64,000 bases of DNA. It comes from Brachypterus glaber. Lineage: Eukaryota > Arthropoda > Insecta > Coleoptera > Kateretidae. The stretch is from NCBI GenBank assembly GCA_958510825.1, contig OY294054.1:9464319-9528318 (forward strand), in the 5' to 3' direction. The notes beneath the pieces are model-generated. The model did no database searches and was not told the origin of the DNA. It saw only the letters and a list, made by a program, of their open reading frames with translations. A program made the translations under genes and the position numbers. Every line of letters begins with the position of its first letter. Position 1 is the first letter of the stretch. Below, in pieces: positions 1 to 11,279 of this stretch.

Positions 1-545
1 GTTTTTACATTTTGGGGCCCCTCCCCCATCCCGTCATAGAAAAAAATTATAGTTATTTTTTTTAGATTTTATATTTTTTCTTCTTTTGTGAATAATAAAA
101 AAATTATATCCAAAAACAATGTTTTACATTTTAGGGGAAAGTGATAATGATAATAAATTTTGTGTTATTTTATTTTACCTTTTAGCTGCTTTTAAAATTT
201 CTCTTCTTTTGAAACTAATAAATTTTTTTTTACCTTTTACCCCCTCCCCCCAACCGATTTTGCTCAAATACGAACTTGTCCGAGATAATACAAAAATACA
301 TCAGCTTTCAAGTCTCCAGTTCAAAGCGTTCTTAAGTTATCGTAGATACAGACAGAAAGACTAACCGGTCGCAACCGACAGACGGACAGACAGACAGACA
401 AGCATCATTTTTTTGTTGTTTATTTTGATTTTTCTCGACAGTTTAGGGAAAAATAAAACGATTTAGTAAAAAAAACTAATATTTTTCACAATACTTCATA
501 AAAAAGTAAAACTTGAAAAAAAAGTATTACTTATTTACGCTTCTC
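1..545 (-). repeat. (GTCY)n-core dispersed element, cut by window edge
   Basis: The plus strand carries a (GACR)n run at about 383-405, so the GTCY core reads on the minus strand. Upstream lie degenerate units of the type 'gtgttattttattttacctt' spaced by about 100-170 bases, and downstream a decayed 'tacttcataaaaaagta' hairpin. The same order of parts recurs at 4849-5436, including the C-rich 'ccccaaccgattttgct' string. Insect DINE-1/mini-me elements are known to carry (GTCY)n cores, and I infer the class from that. The left end lies outside the window. No coding capacity is visible. Confidence 0.55.
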
Positions 546-1055
546 GACCCTTTATATGCAAAAAAAGAAGAAGATTTTCGCAAAAAAAACTGCATCTCTG
601 TCGGTCTGTACGGAATCACTTTAAAGGAGTAGCAGGTAAAAAATCTTTTTTTTTCAATTAGAAGAATTTATTTTTTTATTTTTTTTTTAGCTGCAGTATT
701 TTTTATTTCGATTTTTTTTTCGTTAAAAAATCTCGATACTGATGAAGTTCTTTTCCGGCGGGACTCTCCAAATATCCTTTAATACCTTTAATTTCATTTG
801 TAGGTCAACAGTTTAGATTGCGAAGCGATCCCTCCCTGATGGGGGTGGAATATTTTAAACCTTAATCCACATTAATTCGTATCCCTAACTTTTAATGAAT
901 TCGTTCTAATGATCACATGGTATGCTACAGAGCAAAAGAAAACACTTCTGATTTTTTTAATTTTAGAGGATTGAGTGCCATTAAACGCCGAGAAAGTGTG
1001 GGTGTTAAAAAGTGGGTGTTAAAAAAATGTCGGTCTGTTGTCATCCGTCTTTATA
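546..1055. other. A+T-rich spacer, nothing recognised
   Basis: Homopolymer-rich sequence with two short GTCGGTCTGT-like scraps near 598-618 and 1030-1048, probably eroded (GTCY)n element pieces. No ORF, RNA or TIR pair can be supported. GCGAAGC occurs once, at 820-826, without the palindromic flanks seen elsewhere. Confidence 0.4.
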
Positions 1056-1104
1056 GAGTGCGTGTCAAAAGTCCCCCCTTTAACTTTTGAAAGGCTCAAA
1101 TTAT

Positions 1105-2908
1105 TTTTTGGTATACTAGTTCAGGGATATGAGCAAAAAAATACCCTGTTGGGGAAACTGGCTCATCCAGAAGTCTGTCAAGTTTTTTAGGTAATACAGG
1201 TGTATAGAAGCGAAACCTAGGTATTTGCTGCGGTGGATTTGGTGTGGTTTCTAAGATATTAACATTAAAGGTCAGAAAATGTCTATTTTTGCACATTTTT
1301 GCATACCAGTAAAAAAATTGAGTTTTTTATCAACAATCAAAGTAATCATCTTGTAGGAAATTAAAAAACTTTCAAAATTTCTTTTTTAAATGTTCCTTAG
1401 AAAACTGCAAAAACGATAAAAATTTGCAATAAACAATAAATTTTGAAAAAATCAACCTACGACTTTGTTTGGAGTTGCAATATGTGGTTGAAATTTCAGA
1501 ACGATTCATTCCATAGTTTTTGCAAAATTGCAATTTTTTATCCCAGAGATGTTTTTTTTTGCAATAATATTATGCGTACAATAAAGAAGATATAATGATT
1601 CTACGGGTATATTTTGAAAGAGGAAGAGTTGTTTTATCAAAAGAAATTATTAATTAAAAAAAACAATTTTTAGCATTGCAAAATTTCGTTACAAAAACTG
1701 TCATTTTTAGCATAAACAATTTGAATAACTTTGTTGAAATTACTTTTAGGAGAATGATTTTTTCATATTCGAAAAGCTGGCATTTTTACACGAATTTAGA
1801 AAAAAAAAATATTGTTCTAGGTTAATATGGGGCAAAGTTAGACAATTTTTTTTTTTAATTCACAGCTACTTTATTCACATACAATTGAATAGAAATCAAT
1901 TATTTATAACAATATTTTGTATATTAAGGTATAAATTACCCATTCCTATAACAATAACACAACAAATACTGATATTTTGCAAAAAAAAAAATGTTGTAAT
2001 TTTTTTTTTGCAAAATATCAATTTTTTTGTGTTATTGTTATTGGCAAATATAGGAATGGGTAATTTATACTTTAATATACAAAATATTGTTATAAATAAT
2101 TGATTTTTATTCAGTTTTATGTAAACAAAGTAGTTGTGAATTTAAAAAAGAAAGTGAATAACTTTGCCCCATATTAACCTAGAACAATCCTTTTTTTAAT
2201 TCGTGTAAAAATACCAGCTTTTCGTATATGAAAAAAATCATTATACTAAAAGTAATGCAAAAGTTATTCAAATTGTTTATAGGGTAAAAATGACAGTGTT
2301 TTTGTAACGAGATTTTGCAATGCTAAAATCGATTTTTTTTAAATTAATAATTTCTTTTGATAAAACAACTTTTCCCCTTTCATAAGATACCCGTAGAATC
2401 ATTATATCTTCACTATTTTACGCATAATATTATGTATAATGTTATTACTATCTCTGGGAAACAATTGCAATTTTGCAAAAACTATTTAATGAATCGTTCT
2501 GAAATTTTAACCACATATTAAGTACTAAAATACGCAACTTTTTACACAATAACAAAGTCGTAGGTTGATTTTTTCAAAATTTATTGGTTATTAAATAATA
2601 TGAAAATTTGTATCGTTTTTTGCAGTTTTCTAAGCAACACATGATCCTATCGACATTAAAAAAGCCATTTTGAAGGTTTTTTAATTTCCTACAAGATGGT
2701 TACTAAAAAACTCAACTTTTTTACTGGTATTCAAAAATGTGCAAAAATAGACATTTTCTGACCTTTAATTGTTAATATCTTAAAAACCACACCAAATCCA
2801 CCGCAGAAAATACATAGGTTTTGCTTCTATACACCTGCATTACCTGAAAAACTTGACAGACCTCTAAATGAGCCAGTGTCATGGCAAAAGTATCATATCC
2901 CTAGACTA
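1105..2908. repeat. 1.8 kb foldback (inverted arms of about 0.9 kb)
   Basis: Left and right arms are imperfect reverse complements for nearly 900 bases, meeting near 1998. The central arms both read 'gatattttgcaaaaaa' towards the middle, and 'caattatttataacaatatt' on the left matches its complement on the right. The outer arms share the strings around 'ccaaatccaccgc' and 'gacattttctgacctttaa'. A transcript crossing this would fold into one long hairpin. Confidence 0.85.
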
Positions 2909-3309
2909 TACCGGGTGTGACAGATCCAATGTACACCCCCTCAACTTCTGCACTGATATAAAAATCTAAAAATAGTACAACCAAACGTTGTTGTAATGAG
3001 GTGTATAATACCATTTTTACGATTATTCTAAAACATTATAATGTTATATTGAATACACTGATAAAATTGTAGATTCATATTATTTAATAATACAAGAACA
3101 TTGTTGTAGTTTTTTGAGGAAGGATGATTAATAAAGATGGCAACAACCAGCTGATTCTAATAAATGTTTTACCAAAATATTGAAAGTAGGCTGTTTGGGC
3201 TAAAATTTTTATGTGCATAAGTATACTCAACGATAAGCATGTACATGTACATGTGATATGTAGTTTCTATGTGCACATAAATATTTAAAATACATTACAC
3301 CAAATTTTG

Positions 3310-3500
3310 AAACGCAGTAGAGAGCCGACGCACTCCAGGTTCAGCTAGCCAGCAGCACACGGACGGGTCAGATGAATTTCCTACATTTTAAAGCGAGGAT
3401 CGTGACGAAGTAAGGAGCGACAATCCGACCCTGTGAAATTGTAAGCCCCGCCCAGTTTGCTCTCTGCGCGATAAAGAAAAACCTCATCGTTTAACAGTTC
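3310..3500. other. GC-richer island of unknown origin
   Basis: About 190 bases are clearly richer in G+C than anything nearby, with CpG-containing strings such as 'gagccgacgcactcc' and 'ctctgcgcgataaag'. It lacks TIR pairing and tandem structure. It could be a captured promoter or 5'-UTR-like piece carried by the nested element; no ORF of useful length starts in it. Confidence 0.3.
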
Positions 3501-3809
3501 GTAGTTGTAAATCAAACAACTGCACTAATTTGTAAATACCGAACACGTTTACTTTGTTGTTGTTGTGTTCTATGCAATGTATAGTGGTTGGCGCATATAC
3601 AACTATTTATTGTTGTATACTATAACCTAATTAACTTATTAATCGCTATTTTTCTATCAGTGTGTATTTGTAAAGATAAAATTTTGAAATTTGGTATCTA
3701 TAATTTACTTAAGGAACCTCAACTTTTGAGATATGAAAAAACATTTTGTTACCCCTGGTTTTACCGGAAATGCCAACTGCCAACTTTTCCATTTTAAGTG
3801 CGATATCTA

Positions 3810-4020
3810 CACTGTAAAAAGTAAACTGAATGTTCAGTTACATTGGATAGGATATCGGAAGTTATATTTCTATAAAATTGTTTTTAAATTTTTGTTAAAA
3901 ACACGCAACATTTCATGTACGTCCTTAAATATTCAAGTACGTGACTTTAGAACTATAGTGTTTTTAACAAAAATTAAAGTACATTTATACAGGATCATAA
4001 CTTTCTACCCATTTTTAACT
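3810..4020. mobile_element. Small foldback MITE (copy 1 of 2)
   Basis: It starts CACTGTAAAAAGTAAACTGA and runs inward through 'tacattggataggatatcgg'. The second half is the inverted complement ('attaaagtacatttatac', 'ggatcataactttctaccc'). The same element, with both ends preserved, lies at 24788-25027. The right end here has drifted. Confidence 0.65.
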
Positions 4021-4192
4021 AAATAACGATTTGTATTACAAAAATGGCAGTTTAATTCTGAAAAAATAGGGTAGAACTATAAAATTCAAAATAAGTTAAA
4101 ACTCTGGACACCCTTAAAATATTGTATATATACACCAAAAAAATAATTTGGCAGTTCAAAAGTTAAAGGGGGTAAACTTAAGACACGCACTG

Positions 4193-4848
4193 TAAAAAAA
4201 TGACGTGCAAAAAATATAATGAGTTATATTTTAGTTTTAATTATTCTCTAATAATGGGGTAGATATGAGGTATTTCTATAGATCCCTAATACAATCAACA
4301 ATTTTAATTGTGAGGGTCACAGAAAATCCTGTGGAAAACCTATAATTCCATACTTAATGTTTATGATGCCGTATAATTATAACAGCAGGCAGTGTCTACG
4401 GAAACTTACCCACTGCAGTAGGGGTCCCTGCTGAACACCGAAAAAAGGTTTTTCTTAATTTTAAGATCTGGATTTTTTTGCATTGATGTTTCAAATTTGT
4501 TACCGTAATGAATAAATTCATTATATTAAAGAAATTTCATTAACTAAATTTTGACATAATTATAATAAATTTTGAGCATTTTTTTTTTTATTATAATTTA
4601 TCGTCTCAAAATTAATCTATATTTTGTTGGTATTACTTTTAGTTTAATGAAGAAGAATAAAGAATAAATATCGATAATATTTAAAGTACATAACTCGGTA
4701 CATAATAAAAAAATGTTTTTTTTTTATTTTCCTGGAAAAAAATGATAATAAAATTTTTGATGTAGTTTTATACGTTTTATGTAGTTTATAAATTTTTCTT
4801 CTTTTGTAAATAATAACAAAATTACAACTAAAACAAAAGTTTAACCTC
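4193..4848. other. A+T-rich spacer
   Basis: No gene, TIR pair or RNA was recognised. The last part (about 4690-4848) already resembles the 'ttcttttgtaaataataac' units of the (GACR)n element that follows, so the element boundary may be placed too far right. Confidence 0.35.
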
Positions 4849-5436
4849 ATAATACTTTCTTTTATGAGAAAGTAAATCAGCCGTCTTGAATGAGTGAGAA
4901 TACTTTCTTACAAAAAGATAATAATAACACATTTTGTGTTATTTTATTTTACATTTTATGTGTTTCTTAAATTTTTCTCTTATTGTGATTCACAATTTGT
5001 GAATAATAAAAAGTTATGTCTAAAAAACAGTTTTTTACATTTTGGCGGAAGGGGAGGGGACGCTGGAAAAAAATTACAATAACACTTTTTATGTAATTTT
5101 ATTTTACCTTGCATGTAGTTTTCAAATTTATCTTCTATTGTAAATAATTAAAAAAAATACGACCAAAACAAAAATTTAACCCCCCTTCCCCCAACCGATT
5201 TTGCTGAAATACGAACTTGTCCAAGATAATATAAAAATACATCTGCATACCAAATTTCAAGTCGCTAGCTAAAAGCGTTCCTAAGTTATCGTAGATACAG
5301 ACAGACCGACAGACCGACATATTTTTTTTTTGTTGCTTATTTTGATTTTTCTTGATGTTTCAGGAAAAAATAAGATAATACAAGCAAAAAAAAATTTTGA
5401 TTTTGTTTTCACAATACTTTCTTTTATGAGAAAGTA
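4849..5436 (-). repeat. (GTCY)n-core dispersed element bounded by hairpins
   Basis: A short palindrome, TACTTTCTTTTATGAGAAAG, stands at both ends (4853-4874 and 5412-5433) in the same orientation. Between them are two or three degenerate copies of a 'gttattttattttac' unit, then a C-rich string, then a (GACR)n run at about 5297-5320 preceded by 'accaaatttcaagtcgctag'. The order matches 1-545. The composition recalls DINE-1/mini-me elements; the class is inferred. No ORF of note. Confidence 0.6.
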
Positions 5437-5871
5437 AAAACCTTTGAAAAAAGCTTTACACCAAACAAAAATTTTAATAACTAAAACAAAGTTCCTCACC
5501 TCTCATCAAAAAGACTTTACCCCTGGCGGAAGAAAAAGAAAATGTTGATGACTAAAAACAACGCAATTATTTTTTTAAACGCCCCTCGACAGCGCCCCTC
5601 TGAGCTGGCGCCCTGAAGCAGGGAGTTCATTTAATTTATGCAAAGGCCTGCATTGTGTAGAGAACTTACTTTAAACTTTTTAGAGGTAGGTGTATAAAAA
5701 GTACAAAAATGTAATTAAAAGTCGAAAAGTCTCGATTCTTGATCAAGAGTCTCGACTCTCGACGAGGCGACTTTCGTCTTGTCTTTTTTAAATGACACTC
5801 TAATCTCCTTTTTTCTCGAAACCGAGACGAAAAGAAATCTTTGATAACATCATTAACTACAGTGGTACTCG
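5437..5871. repeat. Degenerate hAT-MITE-like units and spacer
   Basis: Units of the form 'ttttgatgactaaaaa' followed by C-rich strings, and 'gcgccctgaagcaggg' at 5610-5625, recur at 11280-11460, 13800-13870, 15950-16085 and 21820-21945. These are decayed pieces of the hAT-like family whose intact copy begins at 5880. The right part (about 5730-5871) is unassigned and forms the target of that copy. Confidence 0.45.
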
Positions 5872-5879
5872 GATATAAC

Positions 5880-6181
5880 CAGGGCCGTCGAAGAAAACTG
5901 GGGCCCGGGGGTAGTAACCTACGGCCCCCCCAACTAAATTTTTCCTTCAAAAAATATTGATGACTAAAAAAAGAAAAAGCTTATCATAACCACCCGTGCC
6001 CCCCAAAAAAATCCCTTTAAAAAATTTTGATGCCTAAAAAATAAAACCCTGGCCCCCCACTTATCTCCTGAAAATTTTTGATGACTAAAAATGAAAAAAA
6101 AGCTCATCACCCCCACCCGGGCCCCCTTATAAACTCCGGGCACGGAGGGAAACACCCCTGGTCCCCCTCTTGACGGCCCTG
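5880..6181. mobile_element. hAT-like MITE with 8-bp target duplication
   Basis: The element starts CAGGGCCGTC and ends with the exact complement GACGGCCCTG. It is flanked on both sides by the identical octamer GATATAAC (5872-5879 and 6182-6189). An 8-bp duplication and CAGGG termini are diagnostic of hAT superfamily insertions. The 302-bp interior has three or four degenerate 'aaattttgatgactaaaaa' units and no transposase, so it depended on a transposase supplied elsewhere. It is the cleanest DNA-transposon insertion in the window. Confidence 0.9.
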
Positions 6182-6220
6182 GATATAACAAACTCGTTAA
6201 CAGTCCTAAAAATGTTTTTA

Positions 6221-6790
6221 TTCGATTGTATCTAAAAGAGCCACTTTTTGTAAATGATATTGAAACTGTTGACATTTGAAATCTAACCTTTATTTTTTTG
6301 TCAAAGATAAAAAGATATTAATATATTACAATAAAATAAAAAATAGTATATCATACACGGACGAAGACGGCGATTACGGTAGCAACCTCGCTATCCGAGC
6401 TCGGGTGGCAATCTCCGTAATCGCCCTAAAAACAGTATTTTTCGTCCTTGTATCATAAACTACTATTTCATACGATTGTATCTAAGCGCCACTTTTTGTA
6501 TGATAAACCTGTACGAAAAGTTTAATTTTTCGGTCTACGCCAAATAGTAAAATAGTCAACGTTGATTGGTTGATTGATATTGAAACTGTTGACATTTAAA
6601 TTCTAAATTCTAAATGTATTTATTAATATATTAAAATAGAATAAAAAATAGTGGATGAAAACGGTTTTTAAGGTTACGGTTGCCAACGTCGCTCTTCGAG
6701 CTCGGATGACAATCTCAGTAATCGCCCTATAAACAGTATTTTTTGTGCTTGTATCATGAACTACTATTATAATAATTGTCATAACCGAGA
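6221..6790 (+). repeat. Direct duplication of a ~250-base unit, two diverged copies
   Basis: Copy one (about 6224-6470) and copy two (about 6474-6775) share 'gattgtatctaa', 'gccactttttgta', 'attgaaactgttgacattt', 'gagctcgg' and 'aatcgccctataaacagtat' in the same order. The second copy has about 60 extra bases before 'ttgatattgaaactg'. The G+C-rich centre shows no long frame. Confidence 0.7.
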
Positions 6791-6858
6791 GTTCGTTATA
6801 ACAGAAACGAAATATAAGTTAAGGTTCAGCTTGGAGCTAAAAAAATTGTTCGTTATAA

Positions 6859-7590
6859 GGGGCTGTCCATATATTACGTAAAGCGCCTAGGGGGGGTCAG
6901 AAAAATTGTTACAGTTTGTGACAGGGGGGAGGGGGGGGGGGCTAGGTAAACGTTACGTAACGGAATTTAATAAATTTAATATTTATTTCCTAAGCTTGGC
7001 AGATGTATTTTTATTTCAACATAAATTACTATTTAGTGGCCCATAATTCCCTTTTTCACACAAAAATTGACGAAACTATTAAATAATATTGTAATCAGTA
7101 AAAAACTATTGACATTGATATTAAAAAAAAATCTTACAGCCCTGTTCTTGCATAATCTTGCCGATGAATCATCGGCGATGATACATTTTCGCGCGGAATG
7201 TGTACTCACAGAACACCAATGTGTGTACTATTTTTTTACCTGTGCATAAACAATATACGTGTTATATGTAACACTCAGTGTAAAAAGAGGTACCTAGTAT
7301 TTTTCCCTGTGTGATATTGATTATGAATATTTTTTTTAAGTTTGAGTGATTTTTTCGTGTAATTTTTTTTTAAGGTCATGTTATACTATATTTTAGGTTC
7401 GTGTTTGTTTTGTCGAGAAAAACGAATCAATAGTGAGAATACAGTTAAATTTATTGAGAAACAACATTTTTATATTGTTACGCGTTACACGGGGGGGGGG
7501 GAGTGTTGGTAAATGTGACAGTTTGTTACATAGGGGGGAGGGGGGTCAATTTTTTTGAAAAATTGCGTTACGTAATATGTTGACAGCCCC
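6859..7590. mobile_element. Harbinger-like MITE with TAA duplication
   Basis: The left terminus GGGGCTGTCCATATATTACG is matched at the right by the complement ending TTGACAGCCCC, and both sides carry TAA (6856-6858, 7591-7593). A 3-bp TWA duplication is typical of PIF/Harbinger elements. Subterminal G-runs flank 'gttacgtaacg' motifs on both sides. The 732-bp interior has only a 60-codon frame with no recognisable domain, so the element is non-autonomous. Confidence 0.7.
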
Positions 7591-7593
7591 TAA

Positions 7594-8055
7594 CCGAGAT
7601 TTCTTTATAACCGGGGGTCGTTATAACTGTATCACCCGCAACTGTGGACTTACCCAGCAGTAAGGTATATGATAATTGTCATTAAAACTTTCAACCATTT
7701 AGGACGAAGAAATGGGATTAAATTCGCCATGTTACGTCTCGTCACATCAGTTTAAAATTATACGAATGAAAACGGTTAAAGGGGTAATAAATTTTACACG
7801 GAAAAAACTTAAAAAGTCTTATTTGTGATGACACTTCATTAGCGTGGTATTATACTAGTTAACCATTTTTTTTTGAAAGAATTTTCCGCATTTTCCTCAA
7901 TTTTTTTCTGCTGAATCCAAATCTACCAAAACAATTTTGATCGTTCTTTTTCGATACTACCTTACCTAAAGTATAATTTTGGTAGTTCGAGAATGTTTTT
8001 TTTTTATGATTATTAAAATTTATCAATGTTATGCAAAAAGGATTGATTTTCAAGA
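7594..8055. other. A+T-rich spacer
   Basis: The first bases continue the 'cgttataac' sequence broken by the Harbinger-like insertion. Beyond about 7640 I see no repeat pairing, RNA or coding signal. Confidence 0.35.
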
Positions 8056-9073
8056 CTACACTCAGAAAATTTCGTTGTATTTTTAATACTGAATGTTATT
8101 TGTTAATACATATTTTTTATTTACATCGCCACCATTGGTATTTAATTCTTTACCTGTGATATTAAATACTGCAATGTGTGTATTGTGTACAAAATGTTGT
8201 CATACTAACATAGAGACCGTGCTGGTACATTTGGATCCCCACTCAACATGTGTTTATTAATACTGTAACATTTGGTAAAATATATCACAGTTATAGTTTC
8301 GTATATTTTAAGTTGTAGTTGTTGTGTTACTGATCTAGTTTAAAGTATGTTACAGTATTTAGTAAAATAACAATCGGTAAATAATACCAAAATTTTGATT
8401 AGTAATAATACAGAGAAAAGTAAAAAAAGGATCGATTAGTGTATAATTGTGTGTGGTTGCAATCTTTATATAACTACTAATCAAAATGTTGGTATTATTT
8501 ACCGGTTGTTAATTTTTCTGAATAATTTAACATACTTTAAACTAGATCAGTAATACAACTTAACAACAACTCGAAGTATACCATACTAAAGGTGTGATAT
8601 AACAACAACTCAAAGTATAACATACCCAGAAGCTATGCTCTCCAATGCTAATCTAGTAAACAGTCTAGTAAGCCTGATAAAGGAAACGAAGCTGTTTGAC
8701 TAGCAAGAGACCCAAGAACAACACAATAGGCCCGCAGGTGGCCGCAGTGTTTGAGGTACGAATCCTCATCTTGTTTCCCTTCATCAAACAATCAATCAAT
8801 CAATACCATACTATAAGTGTGATATGGCTTACCAAATGTTACAGTAATTTTTACTATAACATGCTAGTAATAATAAACACATGTTGCGTGGGGATTCAAA
8901 TGTACCAGCACGGTCTCTATGTTAGTATGACAACATTTTGTATACAATACACATATTGCAGTATTTAATATCACAAGTAAAGTATTAAATACCAATGGTG
9001 GCGATATAAATAAAAAATATGTATTTACAATTAAAATTTAGTATTAAAGTTACAATGACATTTTCTGAATGTA
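8056..9073. mobile_element. 1 kb foldback element
   Basis: The termini read CACTCAGAAAAT and the inverted ATTTTCTGAATG, with long complementary arms: 'ccaccattggtatttaat' pairs with 'attaaataccaatggtgg', and 'gagaccgtgctggtacattt' with its complement near 8900. The centre lies near 8445. The right arm contains a short direct duplication (about 8565-8602 repeated after 8603) and a retroposed insertion at 8626-8804. No transposase is visible and the superfamily is undetermined. Confidence 0.8.
8626..8804 (+). mobile_element. Retroposed fragment with (CAAT)n tail
   Basis: A 179-bp, more G+C-rich block interrupts the foldback arm and ends in (CAAT)4. The flanks 'taacatac' and 'taccatac' look like a target duplication with one mismatch. 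A short tandem 3' tail and truncated length suggest the 3' end of a non-LTR retrotransposon or a SINE. No tRNA promoter boxes or protein homology are visible, so the parent is unknown. Confidence 0.5.
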
Positions 9074-9263
9074 TGGATCTTTCAACTATTGATTATTATA
9101 TTAATTTTTCTTAAAAATAATTGTGAAGTGTGAACTCAAATGAAATAAAAAATACTTTATGAGAAAGTACAACAAGAAGTAAGTAACAACAGTCCTATTC
9201 AAATACAAGTATGAACAGACTGTTCCTTACTGTTCTAACCACAGAAACTGCTAAAGTATTATC

Positions 9264-9277
9264 GCGCCATCTAGTCG
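9264..9277 (-). promoter_or_regulatory. CTCF-like motif (one mismatch)
   Basis: GCGCCATCTAGTCG is the reverse complement of CGACTAGATGGCGC, one base from the insect CTCF consensus CCASYAGRTGGCGC as I know it. Sequence match only; occupancy is not shown. Confidence 0.3.
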
Positions 9278-9330
9278 CGTAATTTTTGATTAAGTATTAA
9301 TTTATTGATTTAATTAAATTTAAGGAAATT

Positions 9331-9342
9331 AGTAGGTGGCGC
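9331..9342 (+). promoter_or_regulatory. CTCF-like core motif
   Basis: AGTAGGTGGCGC fits the core ASYAGRTGGCGC, though the two bases to its left do not match. It lies about 55 bases from the opposite-strand motif at 9264. A motif match of this length can arise by chance. Confidence 0.25.
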
Positions 9343-9514
9343 TACTTTCTGACTGAAAAATTAACCTTCATTTTAGTTAGTTTAGTGTTAATCATTGGAT
9401 AAACTAACCTTTAGTCATAATTCTATGAACTTGAGAATTGCCGCTTTGTGGATTTTGATTATATCTCACCAGCGTAATAACTTGTTTTCTCCATCCCTCC
9501 TCATCTCTTCCCCA

Positions 9515-9650
9515 CCAGCCACTTTCGCAAATTCATGACAGATGCAACTCCAGCATCAGTGAGCAGAGACTCACTCCCCCAAATATCCATTCAAACTAAT
9601 TCTATTTTAAACAAATGAGCCATAGCCACTGAGCCTGTCTCTTAAAGATC
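9515..9650 (+). mobile_element. 3' end of a Jockey-like LINE
   Basis: 'aattcatgac' and 'gatgcaactccagcatcag' followed by 'ccattcaaa' also occur, in the same order, at 20720-20830, where they follow recognisable Jockey-type reverse transcriptase remnants. This copy is 5'-truncated and retains only untranslated sequence. Confidence 0.55.
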
Positions 9651-10733
9651 CAAACAAACTACTGATGATTGTTTTCTGAATAAGTATGGACCAGTCGTAA
9701 ACTTTTAATCGCGACAGGCGGTTTGCGGCGTAGTATTGTAATTCAAATAATCGATTGGTGGAAAGAAGGAAAATATACACTAAGAAATACCAATATAGAT
9801 TCACATAAACGGGAATTTTTTTATTTTCACAGTACCAGTAACAAAAAAATCACACATTCAGTGTCAGTGCATTATTCAGTAAAGTGACATTTGTATTAAT
9901 TTTCCTCGAAATTTTCTGAATTTATTTCCTGTAAATATTATGTACTTATGTAAATATTAACTAAAAATATTAGAATATTAAATTACGTTATGTAATTTGT
10001 CATAACTCATTAGTAATGAGGCATTACATGATAGATGTAATTCTACATGGTTTTAACAACATTATTCAAATTTACAGAACTCTCATCTTTATATAAAACA
10101 AAAACAAATTTCTTACCCTTCCTATGTACAAAGATTTCTTGTAATAGTTTACCTGTAACAAAAATTAATCTAATTAATACAATGTAAAAATGCATAAATA
10201 CTTAATACTAAAATACTGTGTTGTACTGGATAATAGTTTCAATATTTTTTACAGTTTTTGAGTGTATTTGTGTAGGAAACTAAATAATTTACCAATAAAA
10301 CAAGATATAAAAATAGCGAGAAAAATGAATTACTAGAAAATCATTAAAAATACGTATAAAAATTATGGTTATTGTTTCCATAAAATTCTTGCAGTGGAAA
10401 AAAGCTTATAATCCCTAAATTCGATAGAATAAAAGTAAAAATTTAAATGCTAATTGCAAAGAATTACTGTAAAAAACAAAAATACGATTTTTTTTAAATT
10501 TTTGTTTGTACTTCGAAAAATAAACATGGCCATAAATTAATATGGCAATGTTGTTTTTTCCGTAGTAAAACATTGCAGACATTAGGGTGGTCTTTCAACA
10601 TTAGTTTGTGGGGTCGTACCAAATTTCAGATCGATAGCTCAACGTTTAACGTTAATAATAATAACGTTAATCCAAACGAGCCTAAAAAAGGGGCATACCT
10701 TTAAATCCTTAAAAATCGAAAAGTCGGCAGTCA
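9651..10733. other. A+T-rich spacer
   Basis: No TIR pair, RNA or coding frame was recognised. The only recurring string is near 10598-10645, an antisense instance of the dispersed 'cgaTCTGAAATTTGGTacgac' phrase that recurs in other repeat families. Confidence 0.35.
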
Positions 10734-11040
10734 TTGGTTTCCTTATTTTGTCACTCATTTTCCCTTTTTGCCGTACTAATACCTATTCTGTCTGGCAAAT
10801 ACCTATTCTGTCGTACAAATATCTATTCTGTCGTGAAAATACCTATTCTGTCGTGTAAATACCTATTCTGTGTTCATTTACCTGATGTTCATTTACCTTT
10901 TTTGTCATTGATTTACTTTTTGTCGACATTTGTATTTTTATTTGTCGTGATTGATACTATTTTGTCGTTGTAAAGACCTTTTTTGTCGAGCGGTTTATTG
11001 TAAGTTACAATTTGTAACCCGCTTTATTTTAAGCTTCGCC
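10734..11040 (+). repeat. Minisatellite-bearing dispersed element (copy 1)
   Basis: About five units of roughly 19 bases (AAATACCTATTCTGTCGTG) run from 10776 to 10872. They degrade into TTTACCTTTTTTGTCG-type units and end at 'gagcggtttattgtaa'. The same progression occurs at 25560-25880. Frames through it are by-products of the repeat. The element's superfamily is unknown. Confidence 0.7.
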
Positions 11041-11279
11041 ATCTAGATTACATTTTTAAGGGATCGTCCAATAATTATTAAAAATTATTATAACAGACGC
11101 AGATTTAACTTATAAATCGACATTTAATTTTATGTTAATCTCTTTCGGGTGTAAGGCAAATTGTTTTATGTTACTTCTTTTGGTGTCGCTTTCCATGATT
11201 TTCCCCAGTTCGTCCTGTTCAGTACCAAGTTGTTTATTATATATTATCCCTGGCAGAAATAATAAATAATTTAAAAATA

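Larger units (their letters stand above)
2911..4130. mobile_element. Insertion nested in the right arm of the foldback
   Basis: The foldback pairing stops at 'ccctagacta' and resumes at 'tacaccaaaaaaataattt'. Removing 2911-4130 would restore the complement of the left arm, so this block was inserted at a TA. Its ends contain GGGTGTGACAG and, inverted, GGGTGTCCAG, resembling other CCGGGTGT-ended repeats here (40495). It contains a GC-richer island (3310-3500) and a MITE (3810-4020). No transposase frame was found. Confidence 0.5.
1056..4192. mobile_element. Tc1/mariner-like foldback element with nested insertion
   Basis: The left end reads TA then GAGTGCGTGTCAAAAGTC, and the right end is its inverted counterpart ending GACACGCACTG then TA. 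CAGTG-type termini flanked by TA fit the Tc1/mariner superfamily; this is inferred because no transposase is present. The TIR continues through a C-run and 'ttaacttttgaa', as in the elements at 30921 and 45974, so these are related families. Most of the interior is a giant palindrome (1105-2908). The right part is stretched by a nested insertion of about 1.2 kb at a TA. Confidence 0.65.

Noticed and set aside
10734..10973. CRISPR-like spaced repeats
   Set aside because: Units are contiguous and degenerate with no unique spacers, in a clearly eukaryotic setting.
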